Shown here in pieces: positions 22,408 through 33,076 of a stretch of 64,000 nt of DNA; the first letter of the stretch is position 1; each line of letters opens with the position of its first letter. Location of the stretch: positions 305,916 to 369,915 of the forward strand of contig NZ_JOCA01000005.1 in the NCBI RefSeq assembly GCF_000718785.1, given 5' to 3'. Origin of the DNA: Streptomyces sp. NRRL WC-3626. Lineage in GTDB: Bacteria; Actinomycetota; Actinomycetes; Streptomycetales; Streptomycetaceae. A program made the position numbers and the translations under genes. The notes under the pieces are model-generated. The model saw nothing but the letters and a program-made list of their open reading frames with translations. It was not told the origin of the DNA and searched no databases.

Positions 22408-24255
22408 CTACTCGCGGTCCTCGGCCGTGGCGCGACGCCGCAGCGCCATGAACGCGCCCAGCCCCGCGAGGACGACGACTCCCGCCACGATCCCGATGAC
22501 CACGCCCGTCGACGACGAACCGCCGCCCGTGTCACCGGAGTCCGCGGGCACCGCCGACCACCAGCTCCAGTAACCGTCCTGGCCGTAGATGTTGCCCGCC
22601 TTCGCCGGCATGGTGGTGATCGACGCGATCTGGTCCGTACGGTACGCCTCGACCGCGTTCGGATAGGCCATGACGTTCATGTACCCGAGGTCGTACAGCC
22701 GCGACTGCATCTGCCGTACGATCTCCGCCCGTTCACCGGCGTCGTACTCGGCGAGCTGCCGCGCGTAGAGCTCGTCGTACGTCTTGTCGCAGATGAAGTT
22801 GTCGGTCGCGCCGGTCTCCTCCGGGGTCGCCGGAAGGGCCGCGCAGGTGTGGATGGAAAGGACGAAGTCGGGGTCGGGGTTGACCGACCAGCCGTCGAAG
22901 GCGAGGTCGTACTCGCCGGCCAGCCAGGGATCGGTCACATTGTCCAGGCAGTTGAGTTCGACGCCGATGCCGAGGTCGCCCCACCACTCCTCGAGGTACT
23001 GGCCGATCGCCTTGTCGTTCGGGTCCGTGGCGTGGCACAGCACCCGGTAGCTGAGCGGCTCGCCGTCCCTGCCGACGCGGTCGCCGTCGCCGTTCTTCCG
23101 GTAGCCGGCCCGGTCGAGCAGCCGGGCCGCCTCCGCCGGGTCGTACGCCAGTTCCTGCTCGGGCGACGGCTCCCAGAAGTACTGCGCGTAGCGCGGCGGG
23201 ATGTAGCCGGCGCCCTCCACGGCGTGCCCCTGGAACACCTTGTCGATGACGGTCCTCCGGTCCACCGCCATGAACAGCGCGTTCCGCACCCGCTGGTCGA
23301 GCAGTGACGGATGCCCGTCACCCATCTTCTCGCCGTTCTTCGCCTTCGCGCCCGGGTTGGTGGCCAGGGCGTAGAAGCGGCGGCCCGGGGCGTCGTTGAC
23401 GCGGATGTTCCCGTCGCGCTTCAGCGAGGCGGACTGCGCGGGCGTCAGGGACGGCGACCCCGCGACGAACGACACCTCGCCCTTGCGCAGCGCCGACACC
23501 GCCGCGTCCTGGTCCTTGTAGTAGCGGAAGACGAGCTCGTCGAACTTCGGTGCCCCGCGCCAGAACTCCTTGTTCGACTTCAGCCGCACATAGCTGTCCG
23601 CCTTGTAGTCGGTGAGGATGAACGGCCCGTTGCCGACGAGGGGGAAGTCCTTGTCGTTGTTGAACTTCGAGAAGTCGTCGACCTTCTCCCACACGTGCCG
23701 GGGCACGATCGGCACGTCCAGCGCCGTCATCGTGGCCTGCGGCTTCTTCAGCCGGATGACGAGTCGGGTGGGGCTCGGCGCGGTGACCTTCTCGAAGTTG
23801 GCGACGAAGCTGCCGTTCGCGGTGGCCGCGCCCGGGTCGCTCATCATCGTGTTGAACGTCCAGGCCGCGTCCTTCGCGGTGGCTTGCTCGCCGTCCGACC
23901 ACTTCGAGTCCGAGCGGATGGTGTACGTCCAGGTCAGCTTGTCCGGCGACGACTCCCACCGGGTGGCGAGACCCGGGATGACGTGGTTGTCCTCGGCGTC
24001 GTAGTTCGTCAGGTACTCGTAGGTGAGGCGGTGGATGCTCGTACTGAGCAGCCGTACCGCAAGGAACGGGCTGAGCGAGTCGACGCTCTGCGCCACCGCG
24101 ACGGTGAGCACCTTGTTCCCGTCGCCGGCGCCGTGGGCCTGCTGCGGCGCCGGGCCGAGCGTGGCGAGCCCGGCGCCGAGCGTGAGTGCGGCGGCACCGC
24201 CCGCCATGACGAGCCGGACGCGGTGACGGCCGCTGTACTGATCGTTCGTTTCCAT
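22408..24255 (-). CDS. extracellular solute-binding protein, family 5, with C-terminal membrane anchor
   Basis: The substrate-binding component of the transporter, 615 residues. A Sec-type signal (about 14-43, ending in AHGAG) has no lipobox cysteine. The SBP_bac_5 fold follows: LTYEYLTNYDAEDNHVIPGLATRWE, then TIRSDSKWSDGEQATAKDAAW and VRNALFMAVDRRTVID. A hydrophobic stretch near the C-terminus (about 580-602, VVIGIVAGVVVLAGLG) followed by RRRATAEDR anchors it instead of a lipid. It is the first gene of the operon and has its own upstream space of about 260 bases. Confidence 0.92.
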   Translation of the reverse strand: METNDQYSGRHRVRLVMAGGAAALTLGAGLATLGPAPQQAHGAGDGNKVLTVAVAQSVDSLSPFLAVRLLSTSIHRLTYEYLTNYDAEDNHVIPGLATRWESSPDKLTWTYTIRSDSKWSDGEQATAKDAAWTFNTMMSDPGAATANGSFVANFEKVTAPSPTRLVIRLKKPQATMTALDVPIVPRHVWEKVDDFSKFNNDKDFPLVGNGPFILTDYKADSYVRLKSNKEFWRGAPKFDELVFRYYKDQDAAVSALRKGEVSFVAGSPSLTPAQSASLKRDGNIRVNDAPGRRFYALATNPGAKAKNGEKMGDGHPSLLDQRVRNALFMAVDRRTVIDKVFQGHAVEGAGYIPPRYAQYFWEPSPEQELAYDPAEAARLLDRAGYRKNGDGDRVGRDGEPLSYRVLCHATDPNDKAIGQYLEEWWGDLGIGVELNCLDNVTDPWLAGEYDLAFDGWSVNPDPDFVLSIHTCAALPATPEETGATDNFICDKTYDELYARQLAEYDAGERAEIVRQMQSRLYDLGYMNVMAYPNAVEAYRTDQIASITTMPAKAGNIYGQDGYWSWWSAVPADSGDTGGGSSSTGVVIGIVAGVVVLAGLGAFMALRRRATAEDRE

Positions 24256-24473
24256 GGTCGCTGACCTCGCGTCATCGCTCGCACGGGAAGGGCGGGTCGA
24301 TCAGATGAGTGATGAGTGTGTCTATCAGCGGCGGCTGCGACCGTCAACGGCGCATGTGACCCCATGTGGCCTGCGACAACGCCGAGTTGATGGCGTGCGG
24401 CCCGCCCATTGGTCGAGACCGGTGACGCGTTCCTGGCCAGGGCCTGACGGGCCCGCCCGGACCCGGCAGACGC

Positions 24474-24501
24474 GAAGCGGCCCCTCGGGAGGGGCCGCTT
24501 C
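24474..24501 (-). terminator. terminator after the EspI-like gene
   Basis: An 11-bp perfect stem (24474-24484 and 24491-24501) with a 6-nt loop lies just past the stop of the MinD-like gene on the minus strand. It separates the ESX locus from the transporter operon. Confidence 0.75.
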
Positions 24502-24519
24502 GGTGGGTGGTGCGGTGGC

Positions 24520-27500
24520 CTACTGCTGACCGGGGTGGGGCGGGTACGGCTGCCCCGGCACCTGGCCCGGCATCTGCGGGTACGGGTGGCCGGGCTGGGC
24601 CGGGGGCGGTGCCGGCTGGGCGTAGGGCTGCCCGGGCGCCGGCTGCTGCGGATACGCGCCCGCCTGGCCCGGAGCGGGCTGGCCGGGGAAGTGCTGCCCC
24701 GGCATCGGCGGCGCGGCGACCGGCGGCGGGTTGCCGTCGGAGGTCCACAGCCCGTGCGACTGCTGATGACGTACGAAGTCCTCGGCGACCAGCGCCGCGA
24801 GGTTGAAGTACGCCTCCCGCACCTTGGGCCGCATCATGTCGAGGTCGACCTCCGCACCGGCGGCCAGATGCTCGTCGAACGGTACGACGAGCACGCCCCG
24901 GCACCGGGTCCGGAAGTGCGCCACGATGTCGTCGACCTTGATCATCTTGCCCGTCTCGCGCACCCCGGAGATCACGGTGAGCGACCGTGACACCAGGTCC
25001 GCGTACCCGTGCGCGGACAGCCAGTCCAGCGTCGTACTGGCACTGCTCGCACCGTCCACGGACGGTGTGGAGATGATGATCAGCTGGTCGGCGAGGTCCA
25101 GCACCCCGCGCATGGCGCTGTAGAGCAGACCCGTGCCCGAGTCGGTGAGGATGATCGGGTACTGCCTGCCGAGCACGTCGATCGCGCGCCGGTAGTCCTC
25201 GTCGTTGAACGTCGTGGACACGGCGGGGTCGACGTCGTTGGCGATGATCTCCAGCCCGGAGTACGCCTGCGACGTGAACCGCCGGATGTCCATGTACGAG
25301 TTGAGGTACGGGATCGCCTGGACGAGGTCACGGATGGTGGCCCCGGTCTCGCGCCGCACCCGGCGGCCGAGCGTACCGGCGTCCGGGTTGGCGTCGATCG
25401 CGAGGATCTTGTCCTGCCGCTCGGTGGCGAGGGTGGAGCCGAGCGCGGTGGTGGTCGTCGTCTTGCCGACACCGCCCTTGAGGCTGATGACGGCGATGCG
25501 GTAACAGGACAGCACCGGCGTACGGATCAGCTCCAGCTTCCGCTGCCGCTCGGCCTCCTCCTTCTTCCCGCCCAGCTTGAACCGTGAACCACCGGACGCG
25601 GGGCGGCTGCTCTTCGCCTTCTGCTTCTTGCTGTTGAGCAACCGGTCCGAGGACAGCTCCACGGCGGCGGTGTAACCGAGGGGCGCGGCACCGGGGTTGG
25701 TGGGCTGCCGGTGGTCGTGCTGGATGGGCTGCGGCCAGGCGGCACCGGCGCGGGGATCGACGGGCTGCTGAGGGGGCTGCCCCTGCGGCGGCACACCGGG
25801 GTGCGGCTGCTGCGGCTGCTGCTGCCCGGGGGCGGCGGGCTGCTGCGGCTGCGCCGGCGCGCCGGGCTGCTGCGGGAAGCCGTACCCGGCGGGCTGGGCC
25901 GGGGGAGCCGGCACGGCTCCGGGCGGGAAGCCGTCCGCCTGCGGGCCGGGCGCGGGTGGGGCCGCGGCACCGGGCTGCTGCGGGAAGCCGTAGCCCGCCG
26001 GAGGCTGCGGGGCACCCTGCTGCGGGAAGCCGTATCCGGCGGGCTGGCCGGGGGTGGGCTGTGGCGGAGTCTGGGGTGCCGCGGCGGGCTGCTGGGGGAA
26101 GCCTGCGTTGGGCTGCGGGTCGGGGGTGGACGGAGTGCCCGGCTGGGGCTGCGGAGTCGCGGCACCGGGGGCGCCGCCGGTGGGCGGGAAGCCGTATCCG
26201 GCCGGGGGAGTCGGGGCGGAGCCCGGCTGCGGCAGGTAGAAGCTGGTCTCGGCGCCGACTGCTGGCGCGGGCGGGGTCTCGGGCTGCGGCGCCGGGGCGC
26301 CGGGCGGGAAGCCGTAGCCGGACTGCGGGGCCGGGGGCGGGTTCCAGGCGGCGGGCGCGGGCTGCGGTGCCTGCGGCTGGAACGGCGGCTGCTGGGGCTG
26401 CGCGTCCGCCGGCTGCACGGGGGCCTGCGGCGGCTGCGGCGGCCACTGACCGGCCGGCGCCGGGGCAGCGGGGTACGCGGGCGGGACGTCGGGCGCGGCA
26501 GGGACGGCGTCCTGGGGCGCGCTGTCCTCGGGGGCCTCGTCGGGCACCTCGTCGGCCGGCACCGCGTCGTTCACCGGCTCGGCGTCCTCGGGCTCACCGG
26601 CGGGGGATGCGTCCGCCACCGGAGCGTCCTGCGGCTCGTCCTCCGGCTCGTCCTCCGGCTCGTCCTCCGGTTCCACCGGCGTCGCGTCGTCCGACCCCTC
26701 GGTCACCGGGGACTCGGCGTCCCCGGTTTCCACGTCCTCGGCGTCGGTGACGTCGACCTCGTCGGACTCCCCGGAGGGCTCCTCGGAGTCCGATTCCGAG
26801 TCCGAGTCGGATGGGGAGTCGCTCTCGACCTCCTCCTCCTCCTCGGCGGCCGGCTCGGGCCGTACGTCGTCCTCCGCCTCCGCGCTCGCCTCGGGCTCGG
26901 CCTTCGGCTGATCCTCGGGCTCGTCCTCCGCCTCACGCTCCGCGATCTCCCGCTTCAGCGCCGCGACGGAGAAGCGGATCGTCGCACCGCTCTCCAGATC
27001 ACCGTTGTCGTCCCCGAACCCGCCGGCCGCGACGTCCGGCACAGCCGAGGGCGAAGCCGCACCGGAGTCCGCGGGCTCGCCCGCCGCCTCCGGCCGCTGC
27101 GGCTCGAACCCGCTCCCCGCCGGCAGCCTCGGCACGGCCACGGGAGCCCCCGACGGCGGTGCGGGCGGCGCGGGCGGCGTGAACGGCGCGGCAGGCGCCG
27201 GAGGCGTGAACGGGGCGCTCGGTGCGGACACGGGCGCGGGCGGAGTGAAGGGCGTCCCCGGCGCGGGCGCGGGCGGCGGTACCGGAATCGCCGACGGCCC
27301 GCCGGCCCCCACGGCGTGCGGCGGCGGAGTCAGCCCCGGCAACGGCGGAATCGGCCCGCCGGACGAAGGCGCCGGGGCCGGAGCGGAAGGCGTGGACGGC
27401 GGCGTGTCCGAGGAACCCGAGGAACCGGAGGAAGCGGACGAACCCCCCGGCTCCGAACTCCCCGAAGCGTTCTGCGTGTACCAGGCCGGCGGGGCGTAGT

Positions 27501-27603
27501 CGATGGTGAACTCGCCCGTCGTCTCGATGGCGGACTCGGCGTCGGGCTGGTCATCGCCGGGTGTCGCCCAGCCCCCGCGCGTCCCGTCCCGATCGCTGCT
27601 CAC
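24520..27603 (-). CDS. EspI-like protein: proline-rich, acidic N-terminus fused to MinD/ParA ATPase
   Basis: A 1027-residue protein in three parts. Residues 1-200 are Pro/Ser/Gly-rich. Residues 230-370 are highly acidic, with an EDEP repeat. Residues 380-630 carry about seven imperfect repeats around YGFP. The ATPase domain follows: deviant Walker [28 protein letters not shown], and LTDSGTG. A second Pro/Gln tail ends the protein. Mycobacterial EspI has the same design, so a regulatory role in type VII secretion is likely. The GTG at 27603 is preceded by AGGAGG. It is the last gene of the eccE operon. Confidence 0.85.
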   Translation of the reverse strand: MSSDRDGTRGGWATPGDDQPDAESAIETTGEFTIDYAPPAWYTQNASGSSEPGGSSASSGSSGSSDTPPSTPSAPAPAPSSGGPIPPLPGLTPPPHAVGAGGPSAIPVPPPAPAPGTPFTPPAPVSAPSAPFTPPAPAAPFTPPAPPAPPSGAPVAVPRLPAGSGFEPQRPEAAGEPADSGAASPSAVPDVAAGGFGDDNGDLESGATIRFSVAALKREIAEREAEDEPEDQPKAEPEASAEAEDDVRPEPAAEEEEEVESDSPSDSDSESDSEEPSGESDEVDVTDAEDVETGDAESPVTEGSDDATPVEPEDEPEDEPEDEPQDAPVADASPAGEPEDAEPVNDAVPADEVPDEAPEDSAPQDAVPAAPDVPPAYPAAPAPAGQWPPQPPQAPVQPADAQPQQPPFQPQAPQPAPAAWNPPPAPQSGYGFPPGAPAPQPETPPAPAVGAETSFYLPQPGSAPTPPAGYGFPPTGGAPGAATPQPQPGTPSTPDPQPNAGFPQQPAAAPQTPPQPTPGQPAGYGFPQQGAPQPPAGYGFPQQPGAAAPPAPGPQADGFPPGAVPAPPAQPAGYGFPQQPGAPAQPQQPAAPGQQQPQQPHPGVPPQGQPPQQPVDPRAGAAWPQPIQHDHRQPTNPGAAPLGYTAAVELSSDRLLNSKKQKAKSSRPASGGSRFKLGGKKEEAERQRKLELIRTPVLSCYRIAVISLKGGVGKTTTTTALGSTLATERQDKILAIDANPDAGTLGRRVRRETGATIRDLVQAIPYLNSYMDIRRFTSQAYSGLEIIANDVDPAVSTTFNDEDYRRAIDVLGRQYPIILTDSGTGLLYSAMRGVLDLADQLIIISTPSVDGASSASTTLDWLSAHGYADLVSRSLTVISGVRETGKMIKVDDIVAHFRTRCRGVLVVPFDEHLAAGAEVDLDMMRPKVREAYFNLAALVAEDFVRHQQSHGLWTSDGNPPPVAAPPMPGQHFPGQPAPGQAGAYPQQPAPGQPYAQPAPPPAQPGHPYPQMPGQVPGQPYPPHPGQQ
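26633..26668 (-). repeat. 12-bp tandem repeat, three copies
   Basis: The unit GGCTCGTCCTCC occurs three times in a row at 26633-26644, 26645-26656 and 26657-26668 and encodes the EDEP repeat of the acidic region. The length is a multiple of three, so copy-number changes keep the frame. Confidence 0.85.
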
Positions 27604-27969
27604 AGTTCCTCCTGATTGGTCGTGCACCCTCATGCCACGCTGGGGCGACCGTGTTTGTCGTCCGTAGTGCTTCGCAGTGGTCCGAAGCCGCTCGAGATCG
27701 TGCGAGGTCCTCCGATGCCATCGGTCTCCCCCGCTCTCACCCGGGACGCCGCCGCCCGGTTCACGGGTTCCGACGTCACGCCCACACCCAGCCTAATCAC
27801 CACCCGCCCCCCTGTGGCAGGCCCGCCCGCCCCCCTCCACAGGGCGCAACAGGGCGCAACCGGTGGGCAGTCGCCCGACATCCACCCGCAAACCGGGCAT
27901 CAACGGCATCCATATGGGCAGGAAGTGAAAGCCGGGTGACGAAACGGCACCCCCGTCGACCCGGCCCGC
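27604..27969 (-). promoter_or_regulatory. intergenic region upstream of the EspI-like gene
   Basis: About 365 bases with no convincing gene. It carries the ribosome site AGGAGG of the EspI-like gene and is the only place for a separate promoter, although readthrough from the gene upstream is also possible. I see no clear -10/-35 pair or hairpin. Confidence 0.5.
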
Positions 27970-28758
27970 TCAGTCCATCCGGCGGGGCATGCCCAGCAGA
28001 CCGGTCTCCGCGTCCGTGGGACGGGTCGTCACATACTGCCGGTCGCCGTCGGCGCACCAGAGCGTCACCCCGTCGGCGAGGGCGGGCAGCGACTCCACCT
28101 CGGCCCGGGGAAGGCCCATCGTCCTGCCCAGTTCCGCCGCCTCGTCGGGCGAGACCCGCTGGATGCCCGCCAGCCGCGCCTTCCGGAGCAGCCCCGGCGC
28201 GACAGGGCTCAGATACGGCAGCAGCGTCAGCAGCGACTGCCAGGGCCCCGAGACGACCCGCCCCCGGGGCGGCCGCATGCCGCAGTCCCGCACCACCAGC
28301 ACGGGCGTCCCCGCGGACGCGCCCTGCGGCGGCACGCGCCCCACGTCGTACACCGTCAGCCCGTTCTGCCCGCCTCCCATGGCGTGCAGCATCCGCTGCC
28401 AGGCCTGCGGGCGCCCCGTCTCCACCGCGACCCGCGCGCCGGTCGCGGCCGCCCGCAGCGCGAGCACCTGCGCCGTCCACAGCCCGCCGATCAGGACGAC
28501 GTCGTACGGCGTGGGCCGGTTGAGCCCGAGCACCGCGGGCCGGCCGTGGGCGTCGACACCCGCGATGACCCCGTCGTCGCCGATCGGCAGCGCGAGCGCG
28601 TCCACCTGGTCCACGGACAGCGTGTGCCGTCCGTGCCGGGGCCCGGCCGGTCCGAAGCCGCTGAGCAGATGCCGGACCGGCCCCCGACCACCCGGGCCCG
28701 CGTCGCCCTCGCCGGGTACCGGCGGCCCACCGGCCGCCGCCGTGGTCGATGTCGTCAC
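27970..28758 (-). CDS. conserved hypothetical protein of the Streptomyces ESX locus
   Basis: A 262-residue protein that I do not recognise by domain. It has no membrane segment or signal peptide. The N-terminal part is Gly/Pro-rich; the middle (about 85-170) has alternating strands and helices with PYDVVLIGGLW and VLVVRDCGM, which could be a Rossmann-like fold. Its start overlaps the eccE stop by ATGA, so it is made together with EccE and probably acts with the secretion system in the cytoplasm. Confidence 0.7.
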   Translation of the reverse strand: MTTSTTAAAGGPPVPGEGDAGPGGRGPVRHLLSGFGPAGPRHGRHTLSVDQVDALALPIGDDGVIAGVDAHGRPAVLGLNRPTPYDVVLIGGLWTAQVLALRAAATGARVAVETGRPQAWQRMLHAMGGGQNGLTVYDVGRVPPQGASAGTPVLVVRDCGMRPPRGRVVSGPWQSLLTLLPYLSPVAPGLLRKARLAGIQRVSPDEAAELGRTMGLPRAEVESLPALADGVTLWCADGDRQYVTTRPTDAETGLLGMPRRMD

Positions 28759-30074
28759 CGCGTACCTCCCAGCGGCAGTGTGGCCAGCATCGCGGGCATC
28801 TGCTCCCGGTCCAGACGCGTCAGGCCCGCCCCGGCCTGCCGCGCGGACTCCTCCAACGCGCGGCGCGCCGCCACCAGTTCGTCGTCAGCGCGGCCGGTCA
28901 CCCGCAGATGCCCGGACAGGGACACCTCCTGGCCCTCCGTGTGCGCCAGCGTGAGGCTGAAGGTGGTGGCGAGCGCCGGAACGGCCGTGACCCGGGCGAC
29001 GAACCGGGGCAGCGCCGGCCCGTCGCTCCCACCGGTCCCGGGCCAGCGCCGTATCCAGTACGTCGTGTGCCGGCGGTTGTCGCAGCGCCAGCTGCGGCCG
29101 GACTCCTCGGTCCGCCGCTCCCTCGTCCCGGCCCGCCCGGCCTCCGCCGTCACCAGCGGATTGGCGCACGCCGACGTGGCGAGCGCGGCGATCAGCTCCT
29201 CCTCGTCCAGCACCGTCGTGCGGAAACCGGCCCCCGTCAACCGGCTGGCGAGATGATGAGCCGCGCGGGCGACACACTTCCGCGCCCCGACCGGACCGCC
29301 GCCGCGCGCGGCCACGGCCTCGGGACACAGCTCGGGGTCCAGCTTCAGCGCGATCCACGTGATGCGCACCGCCGGGACCTCCGTCCGCTCCTGCAGCGGC
29401 GCGTAGTTGGCGACCGCCACGGACTGCGGCGGCAGATGCGGCGCGGGAGCGGGCTGGGTGTGCAGGACGATCTGCGCCGACTCCAGCCGGATCCCGTCCA
29501 CTTCGAGCGCGTCCCGCACCAGACCGAGCGGCAGGGGTTGCCGGCTGGGCTCCGCGCGCAGCGCGGTGAAGTCGGCCTCCACCTGCACGACCGCCGTGAC
29601 GAAGGTGCCGTCGCCGATGATCCCCACCGGCCGCCGGTCCCGTACACCGTGGGAGTACGTCCGCAGCGCGGGGGCGCATTCGAGCACCGGCGCCAGCCCC
29701 GGCTCGGTCCCCGGCGGCACCTCGGCGGTCGCGGCCCGCCGCTGCCGCGCCTTCAACGCCTGTGCCGTGGCCAGCCACTCGGGCAGTGAGCGACCGCGAC
29801 GGCGGACGACGGCCAGCGCCACCAGCACCACGGCGACGACCACGGCCGGCACCAGGACCACCGCACCGGCCACCCAGCCGACCAGTAGCACGGCCGCGGC
29901 GATCTCCAGCAGCACGAGTCGTTGCAACCGGAACGAACCCCCCTGGCCCGGACGTGTTCGGAGCCGCAGCGAACCCCGTACGGGCGCCTCGCCCGCCGCC
30001 GGCCGGCCCGCGCCTTCCGGACCGCCCGCCGATGCCCCCGCCGGCCCGCGCACCCGCGTCCCCGAAGCCCGCAC
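28755..30074 (-). CDS. eccE: type VII secretion protein EccE
   Basis: A membrane component of the ESX secretion core. Of 439 residues, about 50-95 form two closely spaced membrane helices (LEIAAAVLLVGWVAGAVVL and VVVAVVLVALAVV), after a basic, disordered N-terminus. The rest is a soluble EccE domain with LAPVLECAPALRTYSHG and GIIGDGTFVTAVVQVE. The GTG at 30074 has GGGGGGATGGAG directly upstream. It is divergent from eccB. Confidence 0.85.
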   Translation of the reverse strand: MRASGTRVRGPAGASAGGPEGAGRPAAGEAPVRGSLRLRTRPGQGGSFRLQRLVLLEIAAAVLLVGWVAGAVVLVPAVVVAVVLVALAVVRRRGRSLPEWLATAQALKARQRRAATAEVPPGTEPGLAPVLECAPALRTYSHGVRDRRPVGIIGDGTFVTAVVQVEADFTALRAEPSRQPLPLGLVRDALEVDGIRLESAQIVLHTQPAPAPHLPPQSVAVANYAPLQERTEVPAVRITWIALKLDPELCPEAVAARGGGPVGARKCVARAAHHLASRLTGAGFRTTVLDEEELIAALATSACANPLVTAEAGRAGTRERRTEESGRSWRCDNRRHTTYWIRRWPGTGGSDGPALPRFVARVTAVPALATTFSLTLAHTEGQEVSLSGHLRVTGRADDELVAARRALEESARQAGAGLTRLDREQMPAMLATLPLGGTR

Positions 30075-30251
30075 TCCATCCCCCCGCTCTGGTCACCGCC
30101 CGGGCAACTGCCCTGCCACGGCCCGGAAAAGCCCGTACCCTACCTGCTCCACACGCACCGGCGATCACCAGGCATAGTAGGGGGCCGGTCCGACAACGGG
30201 CGGCCCGGGATTCGGTCCCCGGGGGCGGTAGCGGGGGAGCTGTACTCACTC

Positions 30252-31775
30252 ATGGCATCACGGCGGGACGAACTCAACGCCTACACGTTCGCGAAGCGGC
30301 GCATGCTGGCCGCCTTCCTCCAGCCCTCGCCGTCGGGCACCGAGGAGGGAGCACCGCGGCCGCTGCGGGCCGTCGTCCCCAGTCTGGTGGTCGGCGCTCT
30401 GGTACTGGGCGTGTTCGGGGCCTGGGGCATGTTCCAGCCCACCGCCCCTCCCGGCTGGGACGAGCCCGGGGCACGGGTGATCGTCGGCAAGCAGTCGACG
30501 ACCCGTTACGTCGTGCTCGACACCGACGGGGTCACCCGCCTGCACCCGGTGCTCAACCTCACCTCGGCACGCCTGCTGATGAAGGACGCGGGATACAAGG
30601 TCGTCCAGGTCGACGACAAGATCCTCGACTCCGGCGAGCTGCCGCGCGGACCGATCCTCGGCATCCCCTACGCACCCGACCGGCTGCCCTCCGCGGACGA
30701 GGCCGGCCGGGCCAAACGCTGGGCCGTCTGCGCGCAGCCCGGCGGCAAGGACGGAAACGGCACGGTCCAGCAGGCGACGTTCGTGCTCGCCGGTGCCGAC
30801 CGGGAGAAGACCGAAGGCAAGGGCCGGCTGTCCGGCGGTGACACGCTGTACGTGAGGACCCGCACCGGTGAGCGGCATCTCGTGGACGCCCGCGGCACCT
30901 CGTACGCCGTCACCGGCACGGAGACGGACCCGCTGACCATCGCGCTCGTCGGCTCCCGCAAGCCCCAACCCGTCGCCAGGGAATGGCTGTCCACCCTCCA
31001 CGAGGGCGCCCCCATCCGCTTCCCCCGGCTGCCGACCGGCGTCGGCGACCCGGCGAACGTCCCGGGACAGCTGTCCGCGGACGAGAACAGGGTCGGCATG
31101 GTCCTGCGGACCGAGACCGGCGAAGGCACCCGGTACTACGTCGTCCTGCCCGGCGAGGTGCGGCCGGTCACCGAGTTCACCGCCTGGCTGCTGATCTCCT
31201 CGCCGCAGACGGCCCCCCTCGACATGAACGGCAGGGCCCGCACCGTGGGCCTTCAGGACTTCACCGCCGCCCCCGAGCCGTTCGCCGGCCAGCCCGCCGA
31301 CTGGCCGGACCGCAGGGCCCGCCAGGTCAACTCGCCCGACGGCGGCCGCGACACGGTGTGCAGCGTGCTGCGCGACGTGGGCCGGGACAACTCGACGGTC
31401 CTCAGCACCTGGGCGGGCAGCGGCTACCCGGTCGACATCACGGCCGACGGCACCAGCACCTATGTCACCCCGGGAACGGGCCAGCTCTACACCCAGATCC
31501 AGGGCACCGCCTCCGACGCCGGATCCCTCTTCCTCGTGACCGATACCGGACTGCGGTACGCCGTCCAGGCCAACGGCGACAGCGACAGCGACACCTCCGA
31601 CATCGGCGCCGCGGACCCCGGCGAGGGCGCCGAGGCCCCCGAGCCCAGCGAGGCCCAGGTCAAACTCGGCTACCAGAACGTCCGTCCGGCACGGATCCCG
31701 CTGGCCTGGTCCGAGTTCCTCGCCAAGGGTCCGCGCCTCGACACCAACGGCGCACGTCAGCCCCAGGGTTCGTGA
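30252..31775 (+). CDS. eccB: type VII secretion protein EccB
   Basis: EccB spans the membrane once and reaches into the periplasm-like space. The 507-residue protein begins MASRRDELNAYTFAKRRMLA, the family start, has one membrane helix at about 40-61 (VPSLVVGALVLGVFGAWGMF), and then the conserved W..PG..VIVGKQSTTRYV segment. A conserved cysteine pair is present (WAVCAQPG near 158 and DTVCSVLRD near 371). Near the C-terminus IPLAWSEFLAKGPRLD is typical. It leads the rightward eccB-mycP transcript. Confidence 0.95.
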   Translation: MASRRDELNAYTFAKRRMLAAFLQPSPSGTEEGAPRPLRAVVPSLVVGALVLGVFGAWGMFQPTAPPGWDEPGARVIVGKQSTTRYVVLDTDGVTRLHPVLNLTSARLLMKDAGYKVVQVDDKILDSGELPRGPILGIPYAPDRLPSADEAGRAKRWAVCAQPGGKDGNGTVQQATFVLAGADREKTEGKGRLSGGDTLYVRTRTGERHLVDARGTSYAVTGTETDPLTIALVGSRKPQPVAREWLSTLHEGAPIRFPRLPTGVGDPANVPGQLSADENRVGMVLRTETGEGTRYYVVLPGEVRPVTEFTAWLLISSPQTAPLDMNGRARTVGLQDFTAAPEPFAGQPADWPDRRARQVNSPDGGRDTVCSVLRDVGRDNSTVLSTWAGSGYPVDITADGTSTYVTPGTGQLYTQIQGTASDAGSLFLVTDTGLRYAVQANGDSDSDTSDIGAADPGEGAEAPEPSEAQVKLGYQNVRPARIPLAWSEFLAKGPRLDTNGARQPQGS

Positions 31776-31817
31776 CCGCCCGCCCACGCAGACGTACAAC
31801 AGGAAGGGACCGCACCG

Positions 31818-33035
31818 GTGTCGCCGACCAAGGCCGCCCTGCTGGCCACCGCCGTACTCCTGACCGCACTGGGCCCGGCCCAGGACGCGCCGCAGCGCCT
31901 GCGCCTCGACGGCAGCGGTGAGTGCGCCCATCCCGGCAAGCGGCAGTTCAAGGCCCGGCCCTGGCCCCTGCAACGGGTCCTGCTGGACGAATTGTGGGAG
32001 GGCACGGACAAGGGCAAGGGCGTACGCGTGGCCGTCATCGACACCGGCGTCGACGACAGGAACCCCCAACTTGCCGGCGCCGTCGACAAAGCGGCCGGAC
32101 TGGACCTGCTCACCAAGGGCAGGGGCGGCGACGCCACCACCGACGAGGTCGGCCACGGCACCAAGGTCGCCGGCATCATCGCGGCCCGGCCCCGTGAAGG
32201 GACCGGATTCGTCGGCCTGGCCCCGGACGCCACCATCATCCCGATCCGTCAGAACGACGCCGGCAGCAGCGGCGACTCCGACTCCATGGCTAGGGCCATC
32301 GACCACGCCGTGGCCCGGGGCGCCGACGTCATCAACATCTCGCAGGACACCACCAAGCCGCTGTCCGCCGGCTCCGCCCTGGCCGAGGCGGTGCGCAAGG
32401 CGATCGCGGCGGACGTCGTCGTGGTCGCCTCCGCGGGCAATGACGGCCTGGACGGCAAGGTCAAGAACACCTACCCCGCGGCCTTCGACGGCGTACTCGC
32501 CGTGGCCTCCTCGGACCGGAACAACGAACGCGCCGCCTTCTCCCAGGCCGGGGACTTCGTGGGGGTGGCCGCGCCCGGCGTCGACATCGTCTCCACGGTC
32601 CCAGGCGGCGGCCAGTGCACCGACAGCGGCACCAGCTTCTCGGCCCCCTTCGTGGCGGGCGTCGCGGCCCTGCTCAAGGAGAAGCACCCGGACTGGACCA
32701 CGGCACAGATCGTCACGCGGATCGAGCAGACGGCGGAGCGCCCGGTCAACGGCCACGACGACTTCGTCGGCTGGGGCGTGGTCGATCCGGTCCGGGCCGT
32801 GCAGGAGTCCGGCCTCGCGGATCCTCCGTCGTCGCCCACGCCCGATCCCGGGGTGCCCAGGGCCGAGGCCCCGGACGTGGCCCCGTTCACCCTGGCGGAG
32901 ACCCCGGCGGAACGCGACGGACGCCGCGCGGCCTACGCGCTGGGCATCACCGCGGTCCTGATCACCGTCATCACCGGTGCGGCCGTGACCCTGCGCGATC
33001 TGCGCCGGCGCCGTGGGGGAGAGCGGGGGGTCTGA
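31818..33035 (+). CDS. mycP: type VII secretion mycosin (subtilisin-like serine protease) 1
   Basis: Mycosins are membrane-anchored proteases needed for stable ESX function. The 405-residue protein has an N-terminal signal, the triad Asp75 (VIDTGVD), His113 (GHGTKVAG) and Ser273 (GTSFSAPF), the SAGNDG oxyanion segment, and a membrane helix near the C-terminus (about 374-394, LGITAVLITVITGAAVTL) followed by RRRR. GTG at 31818 has AGGAAGG upstream. It follows eccB by 42 bases. Confidence 0.94.
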   Translation: MSPTKAALLATAVLLTALGPAQDAPQRLRLDGSGECAHPGKRQFKARPWPLQRVLLDELWEGTDKGKGVRVAVIDTGVDDRNPQLAGAVDKAAGLDLLTKGRGGDATTDEVGHGTKVAGIIAARPREGTGFVGLAPDATIIPIRQNDAGSSGDSDSMARAIDHAVARGADVINISQDTTKPLSAGSALAEAVRKAIAADVVVVASAGNDGLDGKVKNTYPAAFDGVLAVASSDRNNERAAFSQAGDFVGVAAPGVDIVSTVPGGGQCTDSGTSFSAPFVAGVAALLKEKHPDWTTAQIVTRIEQTAERPVNGHDDFVGWGVVDPVRAVQESGLADPPSSPTPDPGVPRAEAPDVAPFTLAETPAERDGRRAAYALGITAVLITVITGAAVTLRDLRRRRGGERGV

Positions 33036-33076
33036 TGCCCCCTCGCGTCACCGGGCGGCCAGGGCGTTCCCCGGCG

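Noticed and set aside
25711..27615. Plus-strand frame opposite the EspI-like gene
   Set aside because: Reads as Arg/Gly/Leu-rich shadow of the proline repeats; no start site or domain.
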